The notes: a model not told the origin generated them from the sequence alone. Shown: positions 43,606 to 53,856, counted from the first letter of the stretch. The stretch is DNA of 64,000 nt from Treponema medium (GCF_017161265.1 NZ_CP031393.1:1240001-1304000), one strand, 5' to 3'. Numbers and translations are program-made.

Positions 43606-45549
43606 TTACCACGTTTCTCGGCAGGCGGTCATAATGCGTAGGGCGCGGTTGTAGCGCACCGCTTGCGGTTCAAGTATTTTATCCGATCCGGGGCATGGGT
43701 CGAGCCGTTCTTCTTCAAGCTCATCAATTTGCGTAATTTTACCTTGTATGTAATCGGTCAGTACTTCCTGTGTAACTTCAAGCCGCATCAGCATTGCGCC
43801 GAAGCGGTGATCCAACACCTCTGAACCGAACCCGCGGCATTCTTCCATCCATACCCGCCGCCGTGCCTTCGCCGTTTCGGCGAGCGCCGTTTTGAGCGGC
43901 TTTATCTTCTTTTCGATTAATACCTGCAATGCTCTTTTATCCGATTCCTTATATGCCTCCCAAATATCCAAGGGAAGCCGCCACTTATAGTAAAGCGTCT
44001 TCATCATCAGTGCATAAAATTCGGCAATGCTGCGTTGCAAGGGATTATCCGTATTTGCTGCGTCTTCAGTAAAGGCTTGTTCGAGTTTCTTATAGACGGC
44101 ATCCATATCGGTTGTCAACGTCCGTATGTAATACAGAAATTTTAAACCGAGCGGGTCTTGATATAACAGGTACTTCGACGGCGTTATATCATAGTTGTTA
44201 CCGGTTGTTCCTTCAAACAAATCCGGCTCGCCCTGCCGCATCCATTCGTCAAGCCCCATACCGGTATAGAGTTTTAGATACTGCGCAAATTCCGCTTCTT
44301 GATATTTAGCATGGTAATCAAGGTAGGCAAAAAGCACCAATCCGAACATACAGGTGTAGAGCGGCGCTTCGCTGCCGTCATCACTCCATGAAGTAACGAT
44401 GACTTCTTTGATTTTTTCCTTTCGGCAAGCTTCAATAGCAGCAAGTGTTGCTTCGAGCGTTCTTTTATGATGCGGTATATATCCCATCCAGCGCCATGCT
44501 CCGCCGGCAAACAGAGTCTTTTTCGTAAGCGCTCGGCATGCTTGAAGGTGGTTGCGGTAATGGTTGGTTATGCAGCTATAGTAATCCCAATACATCAATC
44601 CTACCTGATTGGGGATAACCGGCTCAACATCCTCTTTGTTATTGGAATAGCGTCCAAAGAACATATCATCCCACACGATAGGTTTAAAGCCGTATGTCGT
44701 GCAGAGGGTTTTCATAAAAGCAAGATGCTCCTGCATAATATCCCTCTTTTTTTTGAGTCCGTTTTCGTCCAAATAACGCCCGCGCCCCAGATTATGGGCT
44801 TCGTCCATTCCGATATGGATAATATCCGAAGAAAATGCTTTCCGTAACGACGCAATCATCCGGGTAAGCATAACCCGTACTTCAGCATTACCGATGTTAA
44901 AGATATTATCGATATCTTTATACTTGTATTCTATATCTTCCCACATAAAATATTGATCCATGTGGGCAAGTGTCTGGACACACGGTACCAACTGTACGCC
45001 GAAAATCTGTGCATAGCGATCAACTTCCTGCAAATCTTTTATAGAGTATCGTCCGCGTAATGCACCGAAATAGGGAGCGCCTTCGACTTCGTACACATCT
45101 TCCATATACAGCATAAACCACGAATGTCCCATAAAGGCCATTTCGCGAATGAATTGCTTTAGCATATCGATATGTGCAACAGCATTACGGGAAAGATCGA
45201 GCATTAAGCCGTTTTTTGTAAAAACATGATCCATGCGGAATTCCAATAAACGCTGGGCATCCCGCCTTGAGTAGAGCAGAGAATCTTCAATTGTTTGACT
45301 TTTAAGCAGTAACATCGACAGCGCAAAATAAAAGTGCGGCGCAGAGTCCGTTTCAATTTCGCATACGCCGTTCCTAAATGTTGCGGAAATTTCAGATCCC
45401 TTCACTTTTTTGAATGTAACGGGGATACCGTCTTCACTAATTCTGAGCGGATGACTTTTTCGCAGTTCTGCAACTGCGAGTGTCATTTTCTCGTCAAGAT
45501 CGGATAGATCGAGTTTTAAAGGTTTCAATGGTTTTATTGCCGTACACAT
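43606..45549 (-). CDS. Cytoplasmic GH20-type beta-N-acetylhexosaminidase
   Basis: A 647-residue enzyme without a signal peptide. The N-terminal ~90 residues form a GH20b-like domain, followed by a TIM barrel with EFRMDHVFTKNGLMLDLSR, CVQTLAHMDQYF, and IIHIGMDEAHNLGRG containing the Asp-Glu catalytic pair of family 20. The ~200-residue C-terminus is helical and characteristic of bacterial intracellular hexosaminidase relatives. It would remove GlcNAc or GalNAc from imported glycans or cell-wall fragments. ATG 45549 is chosen for the GGTGG upstream; a TTG 15 bases earlier is the alternative. Confidence 0.82.
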   Translation of the reverse strand: MCTAIKPLKPLKLDLSDLDEKMTLAVAELRKSHPLRISEDGIPVTFKKVKGSEISATFRNGVCEIETDSAPHFYFALSMLLLKSQTIEDSLLYSRRDAQRLLEFRMDHVFTKNGLMLDLSRNAVAHIDMLKQFIREMAFMGHSWFMLYMEDVYEVEGAPYFGALRGRYSIKDLQEVDRYAQIFGVQLVPCVQTLAHMDQYFMWEDIEYKYKDIDNIFNIGNAEVRVMLTRMIASLRKAFSSDIIHIGMDEAHNLGRGRYLDENGLKKKRDIMQEHLAFMKTLCTTYGFKPIVWDDMFFGRYSNNKEDVEPVIPNQVGLMYWDYYSCITNHYRNHLQACRALTKKTLFAGGAWRWMGYIPHHKRTLEATLAAIEACRKEKIKEVIVTSWSDDGSEAPLYTCMFGLVLFAYLDYHAKYQEAEFAQYLKLYTGMGLDEWMRQGEPDLFEGTTGNNYDITPSKYLLYQDPLGLKFLYYIRTLTTDMDAVYKKLEQAFTEDAANTDNPLQRSIAEFYALMMKTLYYKWRLPLDIWEAYKESDKRALQVLIEKKIKPLKTALAETAKARRRVWMEECRGFGSEVLDHRFGAMLMRLEVTQEVLTDYIQGKITQIDELEEERLDPCPGSDKILEPQAVRYNRALRIMTACRETW

Positions 45550-45575
45550 TATTTTATCCACCAAAAATAATTAAA

Positions 45576-45609
45576 GAAACCCTCTAAAAATTTTAGGTTT
45601 TAGAGTTTC
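45576..45609. repeat. Type-C short hairpin
   Basis: GAAACCCTCTAAAA pairs imperfectly with TTTTAGAGTTTC. It lies upstream of the GH20 start and 140 bases upstream of the divergent B3/B4 gene. Confidence 0.5.
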
Positions 45610-45749
45610 TAAATAGTAAATGTCATTATATCACAGATATAAAGAAATGGTAGCGTAAATTTCGCACAAAAGGTAGGCTTTAAAAAATTTACTAACGAAG
45701 GTATAATCAACCCACTACACTCAATATAAAAATCTGGAGGCAGGCTGCT

Positions 45750-46424
45750 ATGAAATGTATTATCGATAAAAGTATCGTTGCGCTTGGGATTACAAGCGTT
45801 GTAATTGGTGTTGCGAAAAATATAGACCCGCATGCGAAATTATCCGAGTCATTCTTAAAAAAACAAAAAAAGATGGAAGATTGGGCATTGCAGTGTGATG
45901 TTGATGAGGTTTTGAATAATCCGATTACTCAAGGGTATGCGGATTTGCTGCAAAGTGTCGGGCGCAGTATCAAAAAGTATCCGCCGACCGTTCCCGCATT
46001 TATTCGGAATATTCAGCGCCGCGGTTCTATGCCGCACATCAATAGTGTTATCGATATCTATAATGTCGAGTCATTACATTCGCTTTTAGCGATTGGCGGA
46101 CATGACCTTGATAAAATAGACGGGCAGATAACGTTTACCGTCAATAAAGAAGCGGGAGTTTTCCTTCCAATTTCATCGACGGAGAAGCACGTTGCCGAAA
46201 CCGATTACGTATACCGCGACCCTAAAGGCATTATCGCATGGCTTGGTGTCCGCGATGGTGAAAATTATAAATTTGATGACGGAACAAAAAACGCAATCTT
46301 TATTATTCAAGGGAATGCCAATACCTCTGTTGAAATACGTGTAGAAGCGCTCAAGCGGATTCAAAGCGATTTAGCGGAGTGTATGCCCCAGTTGGAGTTT
46401 GAAATACAAGTTATCGAGGGGTAG
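45750..46424 (+). CDS. B3/B4 tRNA-binding domain protein
   Basis: A 224-residue protein of the B3/B4 domain family, related to the editing domain of phenylalanyl-tRNA synthetase beta chain. Signature segments are PAFIRNIQRRGSMPHINSVI, DIYNVESLHSLLAIGGHDLD, FLPISSTE and GIIAWLGVRDGENYKF. Free-standing members are proposed to edit or bind mischarged tRNA, but this is not proven for the treponemal protein. GGAGG precedes the ATG. The gene is convergent with lepA, ten bases apart. Confidence 0.82.
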   Translation: MKCIIDKSIVALGITSVVIGVAKNIDPHAKLSESFLKKQKKMEDWALQCDVDEVLNNPITQGYADLLQSVGRSIKKYPPTVPAFIRNIQRRGSMPHINSVIDIYNVESLHSLLAIGGHDLDKIDGQITFTVNKEAGVFLPISSTEKHVAETDYVYRDPKGIIAWLGVRDGENYKFDDGTKNAIFIIQGNANTSVEIRVEALKRIQSDLAECMPQLEFEIQVIEG

Positions 46425-46434
46425 CGCTCAACTG

Positions 46435-48239
46435 TTATTCGCTCTTGGTTTTAAGCACCGAAAGGAAGGCTGATTGCGGCAGCTCGACATCGCCGACCAT
46501 CTTCATGCGCTTTTTTCCCTCTTTCTGCTTTTCAAGGAGTTTCCGTTTGCGGGTGATGTCGCCGCCGTAGCACTTTGCCAATACGTCCTTGCGCACCGGA
46601 TTAACGGTTTCTCGTGCGATAACTTGGCTGCCGATTGCCCCCTGAATGGCGATTTTGAACTGCTGGCGTGTAATTTCTTCCTTTAACTGCTCGCACACGT
46701 GGCGCGCCTTGTTGTACGCATTCGGCTTATACGAAAGCGCGCAAGGGCATCCACCGGCTTGCCGTTCAGCAAAATATCGATTTTCACCAGCTCCGTCGGG
46801 CGCATTTCGATTACTTCATACTCAAACGACGCATAGCCGCGGCTGATGCTTTTGAGCCGATCGTAAAACTCAAACAGCACTTCCGCAAGCGGCATTTCGT
46901 AGGTAACTTCTACCCGTTTTTGGTCGAGGTAATTCATATTGGTTTGCACGCCCCGTTTTTCGATGCAGAGGGAGATGATATTGCCGAGGTATTCCGTTGG
47001 GGTGATGATATTCGCTTTGATATACGGCTCATCCGCGGAAGCGATTTTCCCCTCGTCGGGATATTCTGCCGGGTTGTCGCAGATCATGGTTTCGCCGCTC
47101 CGTAGATGGAGACGGTACCGCACAGACGGCGCCGTAAAGATAACCGCTTGGTCGAATTCCCGTTCCAGCCGTTCCTGTACAATCTCCAGATGGAGCAGCC
47201 CCAAAAAGCCGCAGCGGAACCCGTGTCCAAGCGCCACCGAAGAATCTTTTTCGTAGGTGAGGCTTGCGTCATTGAGCTTGAGTTTGTCAAAGGCATCGCG
47301 CAGCTGCTCGTAGTCGTTGGTATCGACGGGATATACGGAGGAGAACACCACGGGCTTAACCGTTTTGAATCCGGCACGGGGTTCCGCACAGGGACGGGCT
47401 GCATCGGTGAGCGTGTCGCCGACTTGCACATCGGAGACGGTTTTAATACCGGCAATGATATAGCCGACCTCTCCTGCGCGCAGGGAATCCCGCTGCACAA
47501 GGTCGAGGATAAAAACACCGGTTTCTTCTACACGGTATTCCGCATTGCTGTGCATAAAGCGGATGGTCATGCCGGGCGTTACCGTCCCCTCAAACACCCG
47601 CAGGTGTATGATGACGCCGCGGTATGCGTCATAGTGGCAGTCAAAGATGAGCGCCTGCAAGGGGGCTTCTGCGGAACCGGTTGGCGGCGGAAAGTGCTTT
47701 ACGATGGCTTCAAAAAGTGCATCGATATTTTTGCCGGTTTTTGCCGAAACCGCAACGGCAATATCGGAATCAAGCCCTAAATCGTGATCTATCTGAGCAG
47801 ACACCGCCGGAATATCCGCCGCCGGTAGGTCGATCTTATTGATTACCGGCAGAATTTCGAGGTTATGCTCAAGCGCAAGGTACATATTGGAAAGCGTCTG
47901 AGATTCCACCCCCTGCGTCGCATCCACAATCAATATTGCACCTTCACAGGACGCAATGGCGCGGGAAACCTCATAGGTAAAGTCTACGTGCCCGGGGGTA
48001 TCAACAAAGTTTAAAAGATAATCCTGTCCGTCGGCGGCGCGGTAGGGAATGGTAACAGCTTGGCTTTTAATGGTGATGCCTCGTTCCCGTTCAATATCCA
48101 TGTTGTCGGTCATCTGCGCCCGATAATAGCGTTCGTCGATAACCTTGGCTTTTTCTATAAGACGGTCGGCAAGTGTTGACTTCCCATGATCGATATGAGC
48201 AACAATACAAAAATTGCGGATATGGTCGATTGAATACAT
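46435..48239 (-). pseudogene. lepA: Elongation factor 4 (LepA), frameshifted near the 3' end
   Basis: A ribosomal back-translocase GTPase of about 600 codons. The first 500 residues are intact: G1 AHIDHGKST, ERERGITIK, G3 DTPGH, NKIDLP, then elongation-factor domains. At VDALA (46737-46742) the frame breaks. Removing two bases of a GCGCGC run restores [20 protein letters not shown] and the normal C-terminal domain ([19 protein letters not shown]). As written, the first frame runs 17 residues further to a stop near 46683, and the C-terminal 85 codons are open in another frame to 46435. It is either a real two-base insertion or a sequencing or assembly error; everything else looks functional. 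Confidence 0.9.
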
Positions 48240-48315
48240 AGGTTCTCTATACTATTGGAAATACGGGCGGCTGTCCAGAGTGTGTATTTATAATTATGAA
48301 TTGATTATGAATTAT

Positions 48316-49263
48316 TTAGGTGAGTAGGGCGTATTCAGCTTCTGCTTTTTCGGCAATACGCGGGACTTGTTTAAGCATATCTTGCGACACGGCAGTATAG
48401 TTGCGGATTAGATCAGAGGCGGTACTCGCAAAGCGCTGTTGTTCCAGCATAGCATAAAAGATGCAAAATAGATCGGCAATGTTCCGCTTGGGTGCAAATA
48501 GTTCTGTAAGAGTTTCCGTCAACTCCGTGTATGTCGCACTTAAAAAATATGCTTCATCCTTTGTTGAGGCTTCAATGGTGTTGTCCATATACAAAGCCTG
48601 TATATATTCGCGGAGGCAGCGGTCAATGTTCGCATACCAGCTTTCTATGGCGGTTTTCGTATTTTTTGAGATTTCATTTGTAAGACTTGAGGCTGCAACA
48701 GGCGACGGTAAGTGTTTTTGAATTTTCCGTGCTGCTTTATAGAGCCGTTTTAGCTGCTTACGCAGTGCGGCAAGCCGGTGTTTCGCCGTTCCAAGTGTTC
48801 GTCTACGCAGCTTCCTAAACAGCAGCCATACTCCGGTACCTAACACTACAAGCAGACCGACGCCTACAATCGCTGCGCCATATAATAGAAAGTCGGTTCC
48901 CGGCGGCAACAGCGGCGGCTTCGGCGGCTGGAGGCTTACCCGTTCACCGGTTCCCAAAAGTGAAGAAACGGAGATTGCCGGAAGTTTACTATATAATTGT
49001 AAGAAAGTAAGAGCAGGAAACTCAATTTCGCCTGTTTCCCATGGGACGAATGTAATAGCGAGATAGTACCCTGATTCCCGTGAAACAATCCTGATTTCGT
49101 TGATTGTCATTACGTCGCTTTGCGTCAGGTTTTTGAGCGGAATAGGTATGTCAACGGTAAAGCCACGAGCGGTTAAAGTTTTGTATTCTTTTTCAGACAG
49201 CGGAAAAAGGAACTGTGCCGTATCGCCGACAAAGATACGCTGAGGGATGAGTACGCCGTTCAT
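48316..49263 (-). CDS. Membrane protein partner of DUF58 (BatD-like)
   Basis: A 315-residue protein. The N-terminal ~110 residues are a beta-rich domain with no recognisable signal peptide. They are followed by a Pro-rich segment (LQPPKPPLLPPG), one membrane helix (about residues 125-149, LLYGAAIVGVGLLVVLGTG), and a ~165-residue cytoplasmic helical tail. This resembles the BatD-type or small membrane subunits that accompany MoxR/DUF58 operons. The start overlaps the DUF58 stop by four bases, so they form a translationally coupled pair. A MoxR ATPase is not present nearby. Confidence 0.65.
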   Translation of the reverse strand: MNGVLIPQRIFVGDTAQFLFPLSEKEYKTLTARGFTVDIPIPLKNLTQSDVMTINEIRIVSRESGYYLAITFVPWETGEIEFPALTFLQLYSKLPAISVSSLLGTGERVSLQPPKPPLLPPGTDFLLYGAAIVGVGLLVVLGTGVWLLFRKLRRRTLGTAKHRLAALRKQLKRLYKAARKIQKHLPSPVAASSLTNEISKNTKTAIESWYANIDRCLREYIQALYMDNTIEASTKDEAYFLSATYTELTETLTELFAPKRNIADLFCIFYAMLEQQRFASTASDLIRNYTAVSQDMLKQVPRIAEKAEAEYALLT

Positions 49264-50186
49264 AATGTCGTATCCGCCTGAGGCCGGTATCGGCTAAAGG
49301 GCTGAATGCCGTATTTGCCGGTCAAAAAAAATTGATTCAAGAGCTTTACTGTATTGCCGTCGTACGGTAGCACGAGCGGGTATGCTCCGCAGCGTATACA
49401 GGTGTTTTCCCATTGTTGGGTATCTTCGGTTATACGGCGGATACGATCCTGCCGGAACTGATGCGAATTGGTCGGCAAGAGCCGCTCCAGTCCCGTTTCG
49501 GGGTCGGTAAAGCGCAATATCCCTGCGGCGGGCAGCGCTTCATCATAAGGAGCGGTGATGCGGATTGCGGCAACGTCATGGCGGCGTGCCAATAGTCCCA
49601 ACTCTTTTTCAAAATTTTCTACTTTAAAATCGGATAGAATAATAATGAGCGCCCGTTGTCGCAGCAGTTTTCCCGCCGCTTCAAGCGCAGGGGCTAAAGC
49701 GGTTCCTTTGCTTTTGCTGCCCGAAACGGCAAGCCGTTCCAGAGCGCTTAGTATATGCAAGCTTGGTTCTCTGCCGCGTCGGAGCTGGAATACCCGCGCA
49801 ACCTTTCCGTCAAAAGCGAGAAGTCCCGTATAGCTATGTAAGTGTTCTGCTGCAAAGGTGATCAGCGCGGCTGCTTCCAAAGCTTTTTCTTGCGGTGCAT
49901 TAACGGTACAGCCTGCTTCCATCGAAGCAGAAACGTCGACAATCAAAAAAAGCCGCAGGTCGCGTTCTTCACGGTACAGTTTCACAAAGGTTTTGCCGCT
50001 CCGTGCCATCAAGTTCCAGTCGATACTGCGGATATCATCCCCCGCTTCGTATTCCCGCAGCGAATCAAACTCAATGCCTCTGCCACGGAAATGACTACGG
50101 AAGCTTCCGGCTTGCATTCCCTGCGCGATGGAGAGCGCCGCCAGCTGTAACTGTTTTGACCGTTCCGCTAAATAACCGGTTTTCAT
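49260..50186 (-). CDS. DUF58 protein with von Willebrand A-type fold
   Basis: A 308-residue protein. The DUF58 core is visible as FRGRGIEFDSLREYEAGDDI and RSIDWNLMARSGKTFVKLYR, followed by a VWA-like MIDAS motif DVSASMEAG. Such proteins usually work with a MoxR AAA+ ATPase in membrane-linked chaperone or regulatory complexes (Bat operons). Here only the downstream membrane partner is present, while argS lies upstream. ATG 50186 fits the family N-terminus and has a nearby GAGG; the frame is open to an ATG at 50252 without a ribosome-binding site. Confidence 0.82.
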   Translation of the reverse strand: MKTGYLAERSKQLQLAALSIAQGMQAGSFRSHFRGRGIEFDSLREYEAGDDIRSIDWNLMARSGKTFVKLYREERDLRLFLIVDVSASMEAGCTVNAPQEKALEAAALITFAAEHLHSYTGLLAFDGKVARVFQLRRGREPSLHILSALERLAVSGSKSKGTALAPALEAAGKLLRQRALIIILSDFKVENFEKELGLLARRHDVAAIRITAPYDEALPAAGILRFTDPETGLERLLPTNSHQFRQDRIRRITEDTQQWENTCIRCGAYPLVLPYDGNTVKLLNQFFLTGKYGIQPFSRYRPQADTTL

Positions 50187-50316
50187 CTGCCTCGTATCCG
50201 GAATCGACCGCTGCTTTGTGAATGCCTGTGCAGACGTCCGATTCTCGCACATAAATCTAAGGAAAGTTCCTAAAAACTGTTACGTTTAAAAACTTTCTTA
50301 TATACAGAATATACAG

Positions 50317-50350
50317 AAAACCTCTAAAAACAAGCGTTTTTAGAGGTTTT
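50317..50350 (-). terminator. Type-C hairpin, likely argS terminator
   Basis: AAAACCTCTAAAAAC and GTTTTTAGAGGTTTT form a perfect 15-bp stem with a four-base loop, 26 bases after the argS stop. It ends in a short T-run on the minus strand. Confidence 0.65.
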
Positions 50351-50376
50351 GACAGTTGTTTTAAGCCTCTGACCGC

Positions 50377-52140
50377 TTACATAACCTCAAGGAAAGGAAC
50401 AATCACAAGTCCTGTTGCATTTTTCAGTACGATGTATACTGCTTTTGCAAGTGCAAGCCGGGTCGCTGCGACATCGGCATTTTCTGCACCGAGGATGGGG
50501 CAGTCATGGTAGAAGCGGCTGAACAGCTTGCAGAGGTCATAAAGATAGCTTGTTATGAACATCGGTGCATACTGAGCGGCTGCTTTATCCACTTGAGCGG
50601 GGAATTCTTCCAGTTTTTTCAGTAATTCCCATTCTATATCGGAACTGAGCAATTCCGGTTTGCAAACACCTGACTTGGCTTTTTTGCCTTCTTCCGTATC
50701 GGCCTTACGTAAAATAGAAGAAATACGTGCACCCATATATTGGATATAGGGACCCGTATTCCCGTTGAATGAAAGAGACTCGGAAGCATTGAACAGCATA
50801 TCTTTTATCGTATCTACTTGGAGCAAGAAGTAGTGCAATGCACCTAATGCAACTTTTTCTGCGACTTCTTCAGGATTTCCTACTGCGTCCTCACGTCCCT
50901 TGGAGGCAATCTCCTTTAACGCGCTGTTCTTGAGTTCTGTAATAAGATCGTCCGCATCGACAACCGTGCCTTCACGGCTCTTCATTTTGCCTTCCGGCAA
51001 ATTTACCATACCATAAGCGAGGTGATACAAACCGGTATACCAGTCATAGCCGAGCAGCTTCATAATATAGAAAAGCACTTTAAAATGGTAAATTTGTTCG
51101 TTACCTACGACGTAGATAAGCTTGTCAAACGGCCACTCGCCATGACGGGTTATCGCAAGTCCGATATCCTGTGTGATGTATACCGACGTTCCGTCTCCAC
51201 GCAGTAACAGTTTCTTTTCAAATCCGAGCGCTTTAAGGTCAACCCAAATGGAACCGTCTTCGTCTTTATAGAAGATACCTTTTTTTAAGCCTTCCATAAT
51301 TTCGGCGCGTCCTTTGCGGAACACATCGCTTTCAAAGAAAAGCTTATCGAATGAAACACCCGTGCGGTTATATGTTTGTTGAATACCCTGCAGTGCCCAG
51401 CCGTTCATCGTCTTCCACAGCTGCATCGTTTCAGGATCGCCTGCTTCCCATTTTCGCAGCATTTCCTGCGCTTCATCTTCGGCTTCGGGATGATCTTTGC
51501 TGTATTTGTGGAACTGAACATACATATCGCCGACGAACTTATCCGGCTTTATACCTTCTTTTACGGGATCGATACCGTTTCCGAAGAGTTTATATGCAAG
51601 CATCGATTTACAGATGTGTACGCCGCGGTCATTGATGATGTTCGTTTTGTAGACGTCCGCTCCGCTGAACTGGAGAATACGGGAAAGGCTTTCTCCGATA
51701 GCGTCATTGCGCAGGTGTCCGAGGTGCAGCGGTTTATTGGTATTGGGGCTTGAAAACTCGACCATGATTTTCTTACCGGCAAGGGTAGTTGTTTTTCCGT
51801 AGTTTTCATTCCCGTTAATAATGGCGTTGAGAATCTGAGCAGCCGTTTCACCCTTAGGTAAAAAGACATTGATATACGGCCCCACCGCTTTCACTTCTCC
51901 TTTCCCTTTGAGGGCAGGATCGGCTTGTAGCTTAGGTAACAGTTCTGTTGCGATTTTAGCAGGGGCGGAGCGTAACGTCTTTGCAAAACTGAAAAGTGGA
52001 AAACCTAAATCTCCTAGATTCGGATCGGGTGGGGTTTCCATTGCAACCCGTTCTGCAGTAACGGCATCAGCTCCTTCAGGCTGCATCGATGTGAGTGCGC
52101 GTGCAATACTTTCTTTCCATAATAACCGTATATCGTTCAT
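50377..52140 (-). CDS. argS: Arginyl-tRNA synthetase
   Basis: A 587-residue class I synthetase. The HIGH-type motif is HLGHLRND, preceded by VEFSSPNTNKPLHLGH, and the KMSKS-like motif is GKMKSREGTVVDADD. The N-terminal Arg-S additional domain and the C-terminal DALR anticodon-binding domain (FNGNTGPYIQYMGARISSIL onwards) are both present. GAGG precedes the ATG. It is divergent from the arginine deiminase operon, so charging and fermentation of arginine are encoded back to back. Confidence 0.96.
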   Translation of the reverse strand: MNDIRLLWKESIARALTSMQPEGADAVTAERVAMETPPDPNLGDLGFPLFSFAKTLRSAPAKIATELLPKLQADPALKGKGEVKAVGPYINVFLPKGETAAQILNAIINGNENYGKTTTLAGKKIMVEFSSPNTNKPLHLGHLRNDAIGESLSRILQFSGADVYKTNIINDRGVHICKSMLAYKLFGNGIDPVKEGIKPDKFVGDMYVQFHKYSKDHPEAEDEAQEMLRKWEAGDPETMQLWKTMNGWALQGIQQTYNRTGVSFDKLFFESDVFRKGRAEIMEGLKKGIFYKDEDGSIWVDLKALGFEKKLLLRGDGTSVYITQDIGLAITRHGEWPFDKLIYVVGNEQIYHFKVLFYIMKLLGYDWYTGLYHLAYGMVNLPEGKMKSREGTVVDADDLITELKNSALKEIASKGREDAVGNPEEVAEKVALGALHYFLLQVDTIKDMLFNASESLSFNGNTGPYIQYMGARISSILRKADTEEGKKAKSGVCKPELLSSDIEWELLKKLEEFPAQVDKAAAQYAPMFITSYLYDLCKLFSRFYHDCPILGAENADVAATRLALAKAVYIVLKNATGLVIVPFLEVM

Positions 52141-52156
52141 AATTACCTCACTTATA

Positions 52157-52192
52157 GGAACCGCTAAAAGCTTTCGTTTTTAGAGATGCCTT
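52157..52192. repeat. Type-C short hairpin
   Basis: AGGAACCGCTAAAAGC with imperfect partner GTTTTTAGAGATGCCT, upstream of argS. The rest of 52193-52350 is AT-rich and holds a 28-base stretch (52282-52309) also found at 48284-48311; I see no gene in it. Confidence 0.5.
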
Positions 52193-52353
52193 TTTGTTTC
52201 TGATTTAGGAAAAACCTCCGGAACGACTAATTGTAAGAGGCTCTTTTCAGTATAGAAAATTCCGTGGCTTAGTGCAAGAGAGTATTTATAATTATGAATT
52301 GATTATGAAATTATAAATTGATGAATTTACTCTAATTTTATTATAAATTTTGC

Positions 52354-52381
52354 TTGCATTTAAAAAAAACTGTGTTATAAT
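52354..52381 (+). promoter_or_regulatory. Promoter of the arginine deiminase operon
   Basis: TTGCAT (52354-52359), 16-base spacer, and perfect TATAAT (52376-52381). It gives an untranslated leader of about 100 bases. Confidence 0.7.
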
Positions 52382-52394
52382 TATTCCTATCTTT

Positions 52395-52467
52395 TGCAGG
52401 GAGACACGGCTGATAGTGTTTTTTTACGCGAAGCAGCCTTTTGGCGGTATGGTTACCGCATCCTGCA
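52395..52467 (+). promoter_or_regulatory. Structured leader of arcA
   Basis: TGCAGG (52395-52400) can pair with CCTGCA (52462-52467), closing a branched structure that contains GCGGTA/TACCGC (52444-52459) and a small CAC/GTG stem. The fold resembles a compact junction. I cannot match it to a known riboswitch class. Confidence 0.4.
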
Positions 52468-52489
52468 CTATAAGTTATAGGAGGCTTAT

Positions 52490-53716
52490 ATGTCCGTATT
52501 GAGTGTTACCAGTGAAATTAAAACACTGCGTAAAGTATTGCTTCATAGGCCTGGTGCCGAACTACTTCACTTAACTCCCGACACCTTAGGCGAACTGCTG
52601 TTTGACGACATTCCGTTCCTTAAAGTCGCTCAGGCAGAACACGACGCCTTTGCCAAGATTTTGAGGGATAACGGAGCCGAAGTTCTGTACCTCGAAGACC
52701 TTGCCGCAGAAGCAATTAAAAAACCGGAAATTAGAACTCAATTTATTGAGCAGTTTATCAACGAAAGCGATGTTTATTCCGAAAAACACAAGGAAAGTAT
52801 CCGCGAGCTGCTGAACAACATCAAAGATAATAAACAATTGATTTTAAAAACGATGGAAGGTATTGATATTAAAGAACTTAATATCAAGGGTAATGCCTCA
52901 TTGGTAGACTTCGTTGCCGATTCCGATTCGTCAATGGTTGTCAATCCTATGCCTAACCTGTATTTTACCCGCGATCCTTTTGCTACGATTGGAAACGGTG
53001 TAAGCTTGAATAGAATGTTCTCTGTTACTCGTAACCGCGAAACAATCTATGCCGAATACATTTTTAATCACCATCCCGATTATGCCGGTAAAGTACCCAA
53101 GTTCTATGATCGCTATGATCCGCCCCACATTGAAGGCGGTGATATCCTCAATATAAATGAAAAAGTTTTGGCTATCGGTATTTCTCAGCGCACCAGTGCA
53201 AATGCTATCGACGTTATTGCAAAAAAGATTTTCTTTAACAGCGATTCGAAGATTGAAACAATCCTTGCGTTTGATATTCCGGTAAGCCGCGCATTTATGC
53301 ACTTGGATACGGTATTTACTCAAATCGATCACGATAAATTTACCATCCACCCCGGTATTCTTGGCCCGCTCCGCGTATTCACCATCACCAAAGGTGCTTC
53401 GAAAGGCGAGTTGAAGATTGTACAAAATGATACAACGCTCGAAAAAACGCTTGCTCAGTACACCGGTACCGGCCATGCAGAGCTTATTCAGTGTGCAGGC
53501 GGCGACAGGATTGCGGCAGCACGCGAGCAGTGGAACGACGGTTCAAACACACTGTGTATCAGCCCCGGAACAATCGTTGTATACGAAAGAAACGATGTTA
53601 CCAATGAGCTTCTCGCGAAGCATGGACTGAAAGTTTTGACGATGCCGAGCGCTGAGCTTTCACGCGGACGCGGCGGTCCCCGCTGTATGAGTATGCCGCT
53701 CGTACGCGACAACTAA
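52490..53716 (+). CDS. arcA: Arginine deiminase
   Basis: A 408-residue enzyme that hydrolyses arginine to citrulline and ammonia. Family landmarks are [42 protein letters not shown], and the catalytic Cys in [14 protein letters not shown] at the C-terminus. AGGAGG precedes the ATG. It is the first gene of arcA-argF-arcC-arcD, with a leader of about 100 bases. An imperfect hairpin (TGCCGATGC/GCATCGGCA) in the gap before argF could adjust downstream expression. Confidence 0.97.
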   Translation: MSVLSVTSEIKTLRKVLLHRPGAELLHLTPDTLGELLFDDIPFLKVAQAEHDAFAKILRDNGAEVLYLEDLAAEAIKKPEIRTQFIEQFINESDVYSEKHKESIRELLNNIKDNKQLILKTMEGIDIKELNIKGNASLVDFVADSDSSMVVNPMPNLYFTRDPFATIGNGVSLNRMFSVTRNRETIYAEYIFNHHPDYAGKVPKFYDRYDPPHIEGGDILNINEKVLAIGISQRTSANAIDVIAKKIFFNSDSKIETILAFDIPVSRAFMHLDTVFTQIDHDKFTIHPGILGPLRVFTITKGASKGELKIVQNDTTLEKTLAQYTGTGHAELIQCAGGDRIAAAREQWNDGSNTLCISPGTIVVYERNDVTNELLAKHGLKVLTMPSAELSRGRGGPRCMSMPLVRDN

Positions 53717-53856
53717 ATCATACATTGCTTTATAGTGCCGATGCTGTTTTTTTAATTAACTTGAATAATAAGGAAAGCGGCATCGGCAAATTTTATTATT
53801 GCCTGCATATAAGCGGGTATGAATTTTAAGCGCTATAACAATAGCAAGGAGTTTTT

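Noticed and set aside
52931-53476. 181-codon minus-strand frame opposite arcA
   Set aside because: Antisense shadow of the arginine deiminase gene with no family features.
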